The position numbers were made by a program, and so were the translations under genes. From positions 1-35,407 of the forward strand of contig CASFUJ010000004.1 in the NCBI GenBank assembly GCA_949297645.1: DNA of 35,407 bases, read 5' to 3'. The stretch comes from an uncultured Desulfovibrionaceae bacterium (GTDB lineage Bacteria; Desulfobacterota; Desulfovibrionia; Desulfovibrionales; Desulfovibrionaceae). Positions 1 through 8,011 of the stretch are shown here, one piece after another (positions within the stretch are counted from its first letter, which is position 1; the number at the start of each line of letters is the position of its first letter). The notes beneath the pieces are model-generated. The model did not search any database, was not told the DNA's origin, and worked only from the letters and a program-made list of their open reading frames with translations.

Positions 1-711
1 GATGTCCGTAAGTCCGCTCAGGTCCGAGAGCAGCTTGTCGTCAAAGGGCAGGAAGCGGAGATCCATGTCCTTGATGAGCTCGGAGATGGCGAAGTGCTCG
101 CCGGGGTTGGTCATGCTCATGACGTCGAGCTGACCTTCACGCATCATGCTGCCGCATTCGCTGGGAGTGCCGCCGTAGAGTGTAAAGCCACGCTTCTGCA
201 GGTCTTTTTTGGAGTATCCGAGGCAGGAAAAGGTCCAGCGCACGAACATTTCCGCGTTGCCGCCCACCTTGGAGCCGAGGAAGACTCGCAGCGGCTTCTT
301 GCTTTCCACAATATCGCGGACGCTCTTGATTTCGCTGTCCGTAGGAACGGCGAAGATGACGCGGGTCATGTCGTCGAGGTTGGCCAGAGCCTTGACGTTG
401 ACGGGTTTTCTGAAGGGTTCCACGCCGTCATGGGCGGCCTTCATAAAGGTAACGGCGGTAATGCCGATAAGGCTCTTGCCCTGTTCGACACGCATCACGT
501 TGGTGATGCCGCCGCCGGTGAACAGCGTGGTGTCGAATTCAGGATACATGCCGGAAAGCACCTTGGCGTAGGCCCCGAGGCCGACATACCATGCCCCTCC
601 GGGGGCCGAGGCTGCTATGTCCACGCTTTTTTTGTCCGCAGCCTGGGAAGAAAGCGGAGCGACGGCGATGGCAGCGGCACACAGCGTGAGGGCGAGAATC
701 CTTTTCAGCAT
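1..711 (-). CDS. TAXI family TRAP transporter solute-binding protein, partial (3' end beyond left edge)
   Basis: This is the periplasmic receptor that would deliver substrate to the fused TRAP permease of the same operon. The frame is open from the ATG at 709-711 to the left edge, 237 codons without a stop; TAXI receptors are usually about 320-350 residues, so roughly the last third is missing. Residues 1-25 form a signal peptide (MLKRILAL, hydrophobic core, SSQAA cleavage region). The mature part has TAXI-like features: SAPGGAWYVGLGAYAKVL near residues 35-52, a GGGITNVMRVEQG segment, and a VGGNAEM segment. AGGAG before the ATG is a good ribosome-binding site and overlaps the end of the amidohydrolase-fold gene, whose stop lies only 3 bases upstream, so the two are probably translationally coupled. 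The family call rests on overall resemblance and context. The ligand is unknown. Confidence 0.85.
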   Translation of the reverse strand, partial: MLKRILALTLCAAAIAVAPLSSQAADKKSVDIAASAPGGAWYVGLGAYAKVLSGMYPEFDTTLFTGGGITNVMRVEQGKSLIGITAVTFMKAAHDGVEPFRKPVNVKALANLDDMTRVIFAVPTDSEIKSVRDIVESKKPLRVFLGSKVGGNAEMFVRWTFSCLGYSKKDLQKRGFTLYGGTPSECGSMMREGQLDVMSMTNPGEHFAISELIKDMDLRFLPFDDKLLSDLSGLTDI

Positions 712-714
712 ATG

Positions 715-1557
715 TTACTCCTGAGGAAGCTGGATGTTGAACAGTTCAGCAGCATTCTTATAGAGCAGCTTGGGCAGCACTTCTTCCTTGAAGAGTGTCT
801 TGAATATGGAGAGGCTTTCGACAATGGGCATGAGCGGATAGGCGGAGCCGAACAGGAAACGATCCTGCAGCCAGGTGTTGGCGGCTGCTATGTAGTCCTG
901 AGCGCCGGAATTGTTCATGAGGTACATGTCGGGGCACAGCCAGATGTTGTCTTGCCAGAAGCATGCGCCGATGACGGCCTGGACCCAGGGCCATCCGCCG
1001 TGGGAGACCATGAATTTTCCTTTGGGGAAGTCGGCAGCGATGCTGCTGATGATGGCAGGATTACTGTAGGAGACGTCAGGGCCGGCACGTCCGCCGAGCA
1101 TGAGAATGACGGGAATTTTGTGGGCCTGACACATTTCATAGATGGGATAGAGTCTGCGGTCGTTGGCGTACAGCGGCATGGGGCAGGCTCCGGGTTCCAT
1201 GGAGACGGCCTTGAGGGGACCGTTGATGACGTGTTTTTCAATATCGGCCATGGCCGAGGGGATATTGGAGCAGTCCAGACCGGCGGCGCCCAGGATGCGG
1301 CCGCCGAAATGTTCCGTCATTTCCACCACGTCGTCGTTGGAAACATTGTAGCGGAAGTGGCCGTTGCGGCCCGTAGCCAAGGCATAAGTGATGCCGGCTT
1401 CGTCCATTTCCTTGAGCATGAGCTCTTCGGAAACCTGCTGGACGGATTCAGGGGAGGTCAGGCCGAACTTGGCGCTGAAGGCCTTGTTGCCGGCAGGAGA
1501 GGCATACTGCTGCTTGAAGCCTTTGAACGGGGGGCGGAGTCTTACGTCGATGACCAT
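715..1557 (-). CDS. Amidohydrolase-fold (amidohydrolase_2-like) protein lacking metal ligands, module 1
   Basis: A 280-residue protein resembling the amidohydrolase_2/ACMSD TIM-barrel family (PF04909). In that family HxH on strand 1, His on strands 5 and 6 and Asp on strand 8 hold a metal. Here strand 1 reads IDVRLRPP with Arg6 and Arg8 at the HxH positions. Strand 5 (IPVILMLGG, 148-156) has no His. The strand-6 His is kept (His186 in SHGGWPW). The usual GSDYP is GSAYP (237-241), with Ala239 replacing the Asp. A conserved MEPG motif lies at 120-123. Two paralogues in module 2 share these changes. AAGGAG precedes the ATG. The gene sits 67 bases after the TRAP permease and 3 bases before the TAXI receptor. 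It could be a metal-independent enzyme such as a lyase or decarboxylase, or a binding pseudoenzyme. Fold is fairly sure; function is unknown. Confidence 0.85.
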   Translation of the reverse strand: MVIDVRLRPPFKGFKQQYASPAGNKAFSAKFGLTSPESVQQVSEELMLKEMDEAGITYALATGRNGHFRYNVSNDDVVEMTEHFGGRILGAAGLDCSNIPSAMADIEKHVINGPLKAVSMEPGACPMPLYANDRRLYPIYEMCQAHKIPVILMLGGRAGPDVSYSNPAIISSIAADFPKGKFMVSHGGWPWVQAVIGACFWQDNIWLCPDMYLMNNSGAQDYIAAANTWLQDRFLFGSAYPLMPIVESLSIFKTLFKEEVLPKLLYKNAAELFNIQLPQE

Positions 1558-1624
1558 GATTTTCTCCTTGTGGAAAAAGTGTTGCTGTTGTGGAGGAGGA
1601 TTCCTTTGATGTTGAAAAGAACGG

Positions 1625-3544
1625 TCATCTGTCTTCGGGAAGCGTGCATTCTTCTCCGATGACGGGGATGGGGTCCTTTTTGTTGCGGCTGTACTGGCAG
1701 AGGATGACGAAACCCATGCTGGCGAGGCCGATGATGTCGGTGATGAAGCCGGGGTAGAACAGGCAGAGGCCGCCTATGAGGAGCAGCAGGCGTTCGACGA
1801 CGGTGCAGGATCTGAGCAGCCAGTTCTGAAGAGCTCCAGACAGACCGATGACGCCGATGATGGCCGTTATGGTGGCAGTGATCGAGGAGGCAAGGTCGCC
1901 CTGCCAGAGCAGCGACGGCTCGTAGACGAACATGATGGGCACTACAAAGGCCACCACACCGAGCTTCATGGAGGTGAAACCGGTCTTCATGGGGTCGGCT
2001 TCGGCTATATTGGCACCGGCGTAGGCGGCTACGCATACCGGAGGAGTGATGAAGGAGAGGATGGCGTAGTAGAAGCAGAACATGTGGGCGACGATGGGAG
2101 CAAGGCCCATCTTGATGAGCGCGGGGGCACCCAGGGTCGCCACCACGATGTAGGCGGGAGTGGTGGGCATGCCCATGCCGAGGATGAAGCTCGTGATCAT
2201 GAGCAGAATCAGCATGATGAACATGTGCCCGTCGGCCACGTTAGTGAGCACGTTGATGAACTTGAAACCTATGCCGGTGTAGTTGATGACGCCGACGACG
2301 ATGCCGGAGGCCGCACAGCAGGCCACGACCATGAGGGAGGAGGAAGCGGCGGCGTACAGTGTGTCGAGGAAGCGCTTGAAGGTGAATCGGGTGTCCTTGC
2401 GGATGAAGGAGAGCAGCAGTATGGAGCCTGTGGCCATATTGGCGCAGATGGCTGCGCTGCGGCCGTCGAGCATGATGATGACGAGTACGACCAGAGGGAT
2501 GAGGTAGTAAATGCGGGTAAGTATGCTTCTGAGAGAGGGAACAAGCTCGGAGCTGATCAGGCCGAGCCCCCGTCTGCGAGCTTCGAAGTGAATCATGACC
2601 CACAGAGCGAGGTAGTACAGAACGGCGGGCAGCAGAGCGGCTTTGGCCACTTCAAGGTAGGGCACGTTGCAGAATTCGGCCATCATGAAGGCGGCGGCGC
2701 CCATGACCGGGGGCATGATCTGGCCTCCCGTTGAGGCCACGGCTTCCACGGCGCCGGCGAAGTGGGGCTGGTAGCCGCAGTTTTTCATGAGCGGAATGGT
2801 GAACACGCCGGTGGTATAGACGTTGCCCGCGGAAGAGCCGGAAATGGTGCCGAAGAGCGCGCTGGCGAAAATGGCCACCTTGGCCGGACCGCCCTGAGAT
2901 TTGCGCGTGAGGCGGTAGGCCAGATCCATGAAGATACTGCTCATGTTGGAGCCTTCAAGAAAGGCTCCGAACATCATGAAGGCAAAGAGCGTGTTGCATG
3001 CCAGCATGACGGGGATGCCGTATACGCCTTCACCTGTGAGATACATGTTTTCAGCAATGTTCTCCAGCGTCGCGCCGTTGTGGCGGATGAAGGAGGGGAG
3101 CTGATCGCCCCACAGAAAATAGGCGAAGAAGACTATAGCCACGGTGAACAGCGGCAGGCCCGTCATACGTCTTGTGGCTTCCAGAGAAAGGCCGATGAGA
3201 ATATAGGCGAGCACCATGGCTTCCTGAGGCACTTCGTCGATGAAGGCCATGCGCTCCTGCAGTACTTCATAGTTGAAGTACAGATATACCGACGTGGCGA
3301 TGGCGCAGACGACCAGTACAAGGTCGATGAGCAGAAGAATGACCGGTTCCTTCCGCCCCTCTTGCAGTTTTATGGCAGGGTGAAGGAGAAAGATCATGGT
3401 GAGGGCGAAACTCAGGAATATGGCAGCCAGCAGAGAGCCTTCCAGCACGCCATAGCCTACGGTATAGTACAACTGGAAAAGCGTCATGGCTATACCGATG
3501 GGATAGGCGGCTTTTTTCATCGATTCCCGGGAAAGGATGGACAT
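1625..3544 (-). CDS. TRAP transporter fused permease subunit (TAXI type), module 1
   Basis: A 639-residue inner-membrane permease in which the small (DctQ-like) and large (DctM-like) TRAP subunits are fused, as in TAXI-TRAP systems. It should drive ion-coupled uptake of the ligand carried by the neighbouring TAXI receptor. Hydrophobic segments run throughout. The N-terminal part holds about four or five helices, and the DctM-like core contains the conserved stretches GSSAGNVYTTGVFTIPLMK and STGGQIMPPVMGAAAF and the late segment GMGMPTTPAYIV. The C-terminus ends in a PGFITDIIG-type segment like the DUF3394 tail of this family. GGAGGT precedes the ATG. The upstream reductase gene ends 22 bases before the start. 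The permease of module 2 is a clear paralogue. Substrate specificity cannot be read from the sequence. Confidence 0.95.
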   Translation of the reverse strand: MSILSRESMKKAAYPIGIAMTLFQLYYTVGYGVLEGSLLAAIFLSFALTMIFLLHPAIKLQEGRKEPVILLLIDLVLVVCAIATSVYLYFNYEVLQERMAFIDEVPQEAMVLAYILIGLSLEATRRMTGLPLFTVAIVFFAYFLWGDQLPSFIRHNGATLENIAENMYLTGEGVYGIPVMLACNTLFAFMMFGAFLEGSNMSSIFMDLAYRLTRKSQGGPAKVAIFASALFGTISGSSAGNVYTTGVFTIPLMKNCGYQPHFAGAVEAVASTGGQIMPPVMGAAAFMMAEFCNVPYLEVAKAALLPAVLYYLALWVMIHFEARRRGLGLISSELVPSLRSILTRIYYLIPLVVLVIIMLDGRSAAICANMATGSILLLSFIRKDTRFTFKRFLDTLYAAASSSLMVVACCAASGIVVGVINYTGIGFKFINVLTNVADGHMFIMLILLMITSFILGMGMPTTPAYIVVATLGAPALIKMGLAPIVAHMFCFYYAILSFITPPVCVAAYAGANIAEADPMKTGFTSMKLGVVAFVVPIMFVYEPSLLWQGDLASSITATITAIIGVIGLSGALQNWLLRSCTVVERLLLLIGGLCLFYPGFITDIIGLASMGFVILCQYSRNKKDPIPVIGEECTLPEDR

Positions 3545-3566
3545 AATTTACCTCCAATACTCAGGA

Positions 3567-5486
3567 TTACAGGGACCAGGCTGCCAGGAAGCCCTGACGG
3601 ACGGCGGTAATGACCTTACCTGGACGTATGCAGTCGCCGGCGGACTGAACGGGAATACCGGCTTCGACCAGTTGCTGCTGGAGGAGATTGCGGGACCGGT
3701 AGCCGAAGGCCATGACGATAGAATCGAACTCGTCCAGAGAGCGTTCCGTGCGAAGAGCGCTGCGTACCTTTACATGAAGGCCGGAAACTTCCAGTACTTC
3801 CGTGTTGAGCAGTGCTTTGACGCCGAGTTCCTTCAGGCGGGCCATCATGAATATACGGGTACGGGTTTCCATGTCCGGGGCGAGCGTGTCACGAAGTTCG
3901 AGAATGGTGACTTCCCGGCCTTGTTCGGCCAGCATTTCCGCCGTTTCACATCCGACGAGTCCGCCGCCGAGAATGAGGACCTTGTGTCCCGTCTCCCGTC
4001 CCATAAGAACGTCCTGGGCCGTGACGGCTCCGGTATTTTTGCAGAAGCAGGGCACGACGGGCTCACTGCCGGTGGCCACGATGGTCATGTCGGGGTTCAG
4101 GGAGCGTATGAGTTCAACGTCCGCTTCCACGCCGAGGCGCACGTCCATGCCGGACTGTTTCACGGCGTGTTCCATGTAAAGGCGCAGAGTTTCGAACGCA
4201 GTCTTGTGGGGAGGCCTGCATGCCACATGCAGAAGTCCGCCCAAGGTATTCGTGCGTTCGATGAGGGTGACATGATGTCCTTTTTCTTTGGCTGTAAGCG
4301 CGGCTTCCAGTCCGGCGGGTCCGGCCCCGACAACAACGATGTGCTTCGGTTCGGCTACGCGTACATACGGGAATCGCGCTTCCTGGCCGGCCCTGGGATT
4401 CACAGCGCAGGTCACGTTGCCGAAAGGTGCGCTCACGCATCCTTCGTTGCAGGAGAGGCAGGGCGCAATGGAAGAGAATTTTCCGGCCTGACTCTTGGCG
4501 GGCAGGTAGGGATCGGCGATGAGGGGACGTCCCATGACAATCATGTCGGCCTTGCCTGCGGCCAGAATGGATTCGGCCAGCGCCGTATTATGTATGCGCC
4601 CCACAATGGCAACAGGTACACGAGCATTCACGGCTTTACGCACAGCCGCGGCGCGTTCGGCGTTGAAACCTTCGGGAAGCACGGCCGGAGGAATAGTGTA
4701 GCGGTTGGTTTCGCAGGCGCCTACGCTGATGTTCAGGGCGTCTATTCCGTTATCCACAAAGGCCTTGGCGATAGGAAGGGATTTTTCCAGAGTGAGGCCC
4801 GTGCCGTTGAACTCATCCACGCTGAGACGCACGGTGATGGGATAGTCCGGTCCTACGGCCTCCCGGCAGGCACGGAGCACCGCGAGCGGGAAGCGCAGGC
4901 GATTTTCTTCGCTTCCGCCGTATTCGTCCTGGCGGAAGTTGGTGAAGGGAGAGAGAAACTGGTTGAGCAGGTAGCCGTGGGCCCCGTGGAGTTCGACCAG
5001 GTCGAAGCCGGCCTTTTTGGCGCGGGCGGCCGCAGCGGCATAGATTTCTACGAGTTCGGCAATGTCCGCACGGGTAAGTACCCTGGCTCCTTCATAGGGA
5101 GTGACTCCGGGGATATAGGAGACGAGCTTGATGGGGCCGCCGTTGGTCAGCGGATTGGCGGTACGCCCGCCGTGCTGAAGCTGCAGACCGACCTTGCCGC
5201 CGCAGGCATGGATGGCCTGCGTGAGTCTGGTGAGACCGGGGAGCATGGCGTCCGTGTCCGCGCCGAGACCAAACTTGTAACTGTCTCCCTGTCGTTCCAC
5301 ATAGGTGGCCTCAATCATGATGAGACCGACGCCGCCACGGGCTCTCTCCGCGTAGTAGTGGATCATCTGATCCGTCACCTCACCGTTGCTGGCGGCGTAC
5401 TGTGTGACCATGGAGGACATGATGAGGCGGTTTTTCAATGTAAGCGTATTGATGGTGATGGGGGAAAAGAGAATGCTGTTTTCCAT
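3567..5486 (-). CDS. NADH:flavin oxidoreductase / FAD-dependent Old Yellow Enzyme family reductase (2,4-dienoyl-CoA reductase type)
   Basis: First gene of the module-1 operon, 639 residues from the preferred start. Residues 1-340 form the FMN TIM barrel (SPITINTLTLKNRLIMSSM at the start; HGAHGYLLNQFLSP at 167-180 is the active-site strand). Cys343, Cys346, Cys350 and Cys360 form the C-x2-C-x3-C-x9-C cluster typical of 4Fe-4S members. Two nucleotide-binding motifs follow: VVVGAGPAGLEAA near 384-396 (FAD) and LILGGGLVGCETAE near 504-517 (NAD(P)H). This is the layout of 2,4-dienoyl-CoA reductase, trimethylamine dehydrogenase and bile-acid BaiCD/BaiH-type enzymes, which reduce activated C=C bonds or act on amines. 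An in-frame ATG 31 codons upstream (5579) is rejected: it lies on the sigma-54 promoter and lacks the domain, whereas ATG 5486 has a GAGGG site and starts the domain. The real substrate is unknown. Confidence 0.93.
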   Translation of the reverse strand: MENSILFSPITINTLTLKNRLIMSSMVTQYAASNGEVTDQMIHYYAERARGGVGLIMIEATYVERQGDSYKFGLGADTDAMLPGLTRLTQAIHACGGKVGLQLQHGGRTANPLTNGGPIKLVSYIPGVTPYEGARVLTRADIAELVEIYAAAAARAKKAGFDLVELHGAHGYLLNQFLSPFTNFRQDEYGGSEENRLRFPLAVLRACREAVGPDYPITVRLSVDEFNGTGLTLEKSLPIAKAFVDNGIDALNISVGACETNRYTIPPAVLPEGFNAERAAAVRKAVNARVPVAIVGRIHNTALAESILAAGKADMIVMGRPLIADPYLPAKSQAGKFSSIAPCLSCNEGCVSAPFGNVTCAVNPRAGQEARFPYVRVAEPKHIVVVGAGPAGLEAALTAKEKGHHVTLIERTNTLGGLLHVACRPPHKTAFETLRLYMEHAVKQSGMDVRLGVEADVELIRSLNPDMTIVATGSEPVVPCFCKNTGAVTAQDVLMGRETGHKVLILGGGLVGCETAEMLAEQGREVTILELRDTLAPDMETRTRIFMMARLKELGVKALLNTEVLEVSGLHVKVRSALRTERSLDEFDSIVMAFGYRSRNLLQQQLVEAGIPVQSAGDCIRPGKVITAVRQGFLAAWSL

Positions 5487-5561
5487 ATCGCCCTCTGCTG
5501 TGGAACTTGATGTTGGGAACGGCCGTCGATATGTATGGAAACCGGCCGTCACCTGAGAAAA

Positions 5562-5579
5562 ATGCAAGATCCGTGCCAA
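5562..5579 (-). promoter_or_regulatory. Sigma-54 (RpoN) -24/-12 promoter of the module-1 operon
   Basis: On the minus strand the sequence reads TTGGCACG, four bases, then TTGCAT. This matches the consensus TGGCACG-N4-TTGC(A/T) at every conserved position, with the GG and GC elements correctly spaced. It lies about 75 bases before the ATG at 5486 and points at the reductase gene. Transcription should start about 12 bases downstream of the -12 element, near 5553. A sigma-54 activator is encoded divergently just upstream, giving the standard arrangement of an activator and its target operon. Confidence 0.9.
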
Positions 5580-5753
5580 AAGGGGAGAATATAAAAAATA
5601 ATATTTTTCAATATGTTATAGAAAAAAATCATAAAAAGTTCTTTGGACTTTTTTGAATGTTTAAGTGTAGAAAAAGGAGCTGGAATTTGGTATTCATAGG
5701 GGTCATTCATCACAGATCCTGCGGAAAAGGCGAAAAATATATAGGGATGGATG

Positions 5754-5815
5754 TTAATAATATACTGATATTAATTAGTAAAAAGTAAATACAGATTGGT
5801 TGGATAAAACAATCT
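5754..5815. promoter_or_regulatory. Possible activator-binding inverted repeats upstream of the sigma-54 promoter
   Basis: The AT-rich gap 5487-5861 (375 bases) holds no gene. About 175-250 bases upstream of the sigma-54 promoter lie two dyads: TTAATA...TATTAA (5754-5774, 9-base spacer) and AGATTG...CAATCT (5793-5815, 11-base spacer). Enhancer sites for sigma-54 activators typically sit 80-200 or more bases upstream, so either dyad could be the operator of the divergent regulator. Six-base arms in AT-rich DNA can occur by chance, so this is weak. Confidence 0.3.
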
Positions 5816-5861
5816 AAAAAGTGCAGAATGTCCAGCCGCAAAAAACGCGTCGGAGAAGAAC

Positions 5862-7940
5862 ATGTCGGGCAGCGCGACCATGCTTGAAAAACGGAAACGG
5901 ATATTTGAGGAGTGGAAAAAGTTCCAGAATGGAGAAGAGGTGGACCACACGGTAGTCCGGGATTTCGTATATCGTTCCTGGGTGCGCTGCCGGAATCTTC
6001 ATGTAGACCCTTTCCGAGTGATCTATCGGGAGCTAACGCCGGAACAACTGGATGCGGAGACTGAGCGATATGCTTTTTTGCTGGATAGCTCGAAGACCAT
6101 CATGGAGCAGATCTATTCGCTTATTTCCGATTCCCACAGTACCATTTCCCTGGCTACTAGCAAGGGAGTAATTCTGCATACATTGCCGGAGAACGGCATT
6201 GTCAGCAGACGTGGCAGAGTTTCCAGAGAAAAGTACATAGGAACGGTCGGACTGGCCACATGTCTTGAAGAAAAAAAGCAGTTGGAAATTTTTGCTGCAG
6301 AACACTACTGCACAGAAAATCATGATTTCGTATGTTCAGCGGCGCCTATTTTGGATAAGAGCGGTCAGATCATCGGTGTTCTCGGGATCACGTCGCCCTG
6401 CGAGACATTTCATCCCCATACGAGCGGCATGCTTGGGGCCGCCGTATACGCCATTATGGAGCAGCTCGGTCTGCGTGATCTTCTGGGAGAACAGAAGGCC
6501 CTTCTGGAACTCATGGATGAGGGGGTCATCACTCTGGATGCGGGCGGTTCCATCCGCTTCATCAACGCCAAGGCTATGAGCATGCTGCGCCTCCGTACGG
6601 AACCTGTGGGAAAGAACATTGCCGGGGTCATACGCTTCAGTCAGGCGGTAAGGCCCCTTTTTGATGCGAGAAGCGCTTTTCATGACGTGGACACCACGCT
6701 TATGGCGGAGGAGGCGGCGCAGTCCATTTCCTGTGTGCTTTCCGCAGCCGTAAATCATTCCACAGGCGGAATGATTCTCACGCTGCGCGAGTCTGACCGC
6801 ATGCGGGAATTTGCTACGCGTCTTGTCGGAGCCAAGGCGACCTTTTCCTTCAGTGACATTATCGGTGAATCCGAACCTATGAAGGAAGTGCTGCAGAAGG
6901 CTCGAAAAATAGCAGAGTCGGATACCACGGTTCTGTTGCTGGGAGAAAGCGGCACGGGTAAGGAACTTTTTGCCCAGTCGCTGCACAACGCCAGTCCAAG
7001 GCAGGGAAAGCCTTTCGTCGTGGTCAATTGCGGGGCGTTGCCGAGAGAGCTCATACAAAGCGAGCTATTCGGCTATACGGAGGGAGCATTTACGGGGGCC
7101 AGCAGACAGGGCAAGCCGGGCAAGTTTGAGCTTGCCGACGGCGGAACTATTTTTTTGGACGAGATAGGGGAAATGCCGCTGGATGTGCAGGTAAATCTGC
7201 TCCGGCTGCTCCAGAATCGCGAGGTCGTGCGTATCGGCGGGCAGCGTACCAGACTCGTCAATATCCGTATCATTGCCGCAACAAATAAGAATCTGTACCG
7301 AGCTGTTCAAGAACAGACTTTCCGGGAAGACCTGTATTACCGGCTCAATGTTTTTCCTCTGCATATCCCGCCTCTGCGGGAGAGACAGGGCGACGTGGCT
7401 CTGCTCGCTTGGCATTTCATGCAGAAGTTTGCCCGACAGGCAGGCAATTCTTTGAAGGGAATTTCGGAAGATGCGTTGAAGGCGCTTTCAGCCTATGCCT
7501 GGCCCGGAAATATACGCGAGCTGGAAAACGTCATGGAGCGTGCGACCTACATGGCCATCGGAGAGGAGGTGACGACGGCGGATCTTCCAGAATCCATTTC
7601 TGGTGCATCGGCGCATGGGGTTGAGGAAGGTCCGGCAGAGGTCGGTGCCAGGAGCAGCGAAGGACAGGAAAAGGCCGCCATCGAGGCGGCACTCCGTACC
7701 GCACGGGGACATGTAGCCGACACGCTGAAGCTCCTGGGCATGAGCCGCAGCACGTTTTATTACAAGCTCAAACGATACGGCATACGTTCTTCGGACTTTC
7801 GTCGCGGCGGGCCGGAGGACGGCAGCGGGGGACAGGACATCAGCAGGGTGCTGGAACCTCTGCTCACATTGAGGAAGGAAGAGTTGGAGGCTTTGGCCGA
7901 TTTGGCAAGACAGATCTGCAGAAGTAGGGAAGGAGCGTAA
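5862..7940 (+). CDS. Sigma-54-dependent transcriptional activator (GAF-PAS-AAA+-Fis)
   Basis: A 692-residue AcoR/DhaR-like enhancer-binding protein. Residues 1-200 begin with an acidic, basic-flanked helix and RSWVRCRNLHVDP (38-50), then a GAF-like sensor. A PAS-like segment lies near 205-310 (LLELMDEGVITLDAGG). The AAA+ domain has Walker A GESGTGKE (361-368), the sigma-54 contact loop GAFTGA (408-413), Walker B FLDE (431-434) and the arginine region YYRLNVFPL. A Fis-type helix-turn-helix lies near 606-640 (LGMSRSTFYYKLKRYG). A further 50 residues extend past the usual end. GGAG precedes the ATG at 5862; the next Met (codon 7) has no site. It is divergent from module 1 and very likely activates the sigma-54 promoter at 5562-5579. 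The ligand sensed by the GAF domain is unknown and may be the transported substrate. Confidence 0.95.
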   Translation: MSGSATMLEKRKRIFEEWKKFQNGEEVDHTVVRDFVYRSWVRCRNLHVDPFRVIYRELTPEQLDAETERYAFLLDSSKTIMEQIYSLISDSHSTISLATSKGVILHTLPENGIVSRRGRVSREKYIGTVGLATCLEEKKQLEIFAAEHYCTENHDFVCSAAPILDKSGQIIGVLGITSPCETFHPHTSGMLGAAVYAIMEQLGLRDLLGEQKALLELMDEGVITLDAGGSIRFINAKAMSMLRLRTEPVGKNIAGVIRFSQAVRPLFDARSAFHDVDTTLMAEEAAQSISCVLSAAVNHSTGGMILTLRESDRMREFATRLVGAKATFSFSDIIGESEPMKEVLQKARKIAESDTTVLLLGESGTGKELFAQSLHNASPRQGKPFVVVNCGALPRELIQSELFGYTEGAFTGASRQGKPGKFELADGGTIFLDEIGEMPLDVQVNLLRLLQNREVVRIGGQRTRLVNIRIIAATNKNLYRAVQEQTFREDLYYRLNVFPLHIPPLRERQGDVALLAWHFMQKFARQAGNSLKGISEDALKALSAYAWPGNIRELENVMERATYMAIGEEVTTADLPESISGASAHGVEEGPAEVGARSSEGQEKAAIEAALRTARGHVADTLKLLGMSRSTFYYKLKRYGIRSSDFRRGGPEDGSGGQDISRVLEPLLTLRKEELEALADLARQICRSREGA

Positions 7941-7945
7941 AACAG

Positions 7946-7977
7946 AGAGGCCGGGGAGTTCAGACTGCCCGGCCTCT
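7946..7977. terminator. Hairpin terminator between convergent genes
   Basis: A perfect 10-bp stem (AGAGGCCGGG with CCCGGCCTCT) and a 12-base loop lie between the stop of the sigma-54 activator and the stop of opgH, which converge here. On the minus strand the stem is followed by TGTTTTACG, a short T run, so it fits best as the opgH terminator. On the plus strand no T run follows. Confidence 0.7.
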
Positions 7978-8011
7978 GGAGTATGGGAAAAACGTTTCTC
8001 AGTATGCGGAG

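Noticed and set aside
94-1662. Long plus-strand open frame (522 codons) opposite the amidohydrolase-like and TAXI genes.
   Set aside because: It is antisense to genes with clear domains and ribosome-binding sites; its translation is low-complexity Gly/His/Val-rich, typical of high-GC antisense frames.
3537-5510. Plus-strand open frame of 657 codons.
   Set aside because: It is fully antisense to the Old Yellow Enzyme gene and shows no recognisable domain.
5487-5579. N-terminal extension of the reductase from an ATG at 5579.
   Set aside because: The extension would begin inside the sigma-54 promoter, upstream of the predicted transcript start, and adds nothing to the conserved domain.
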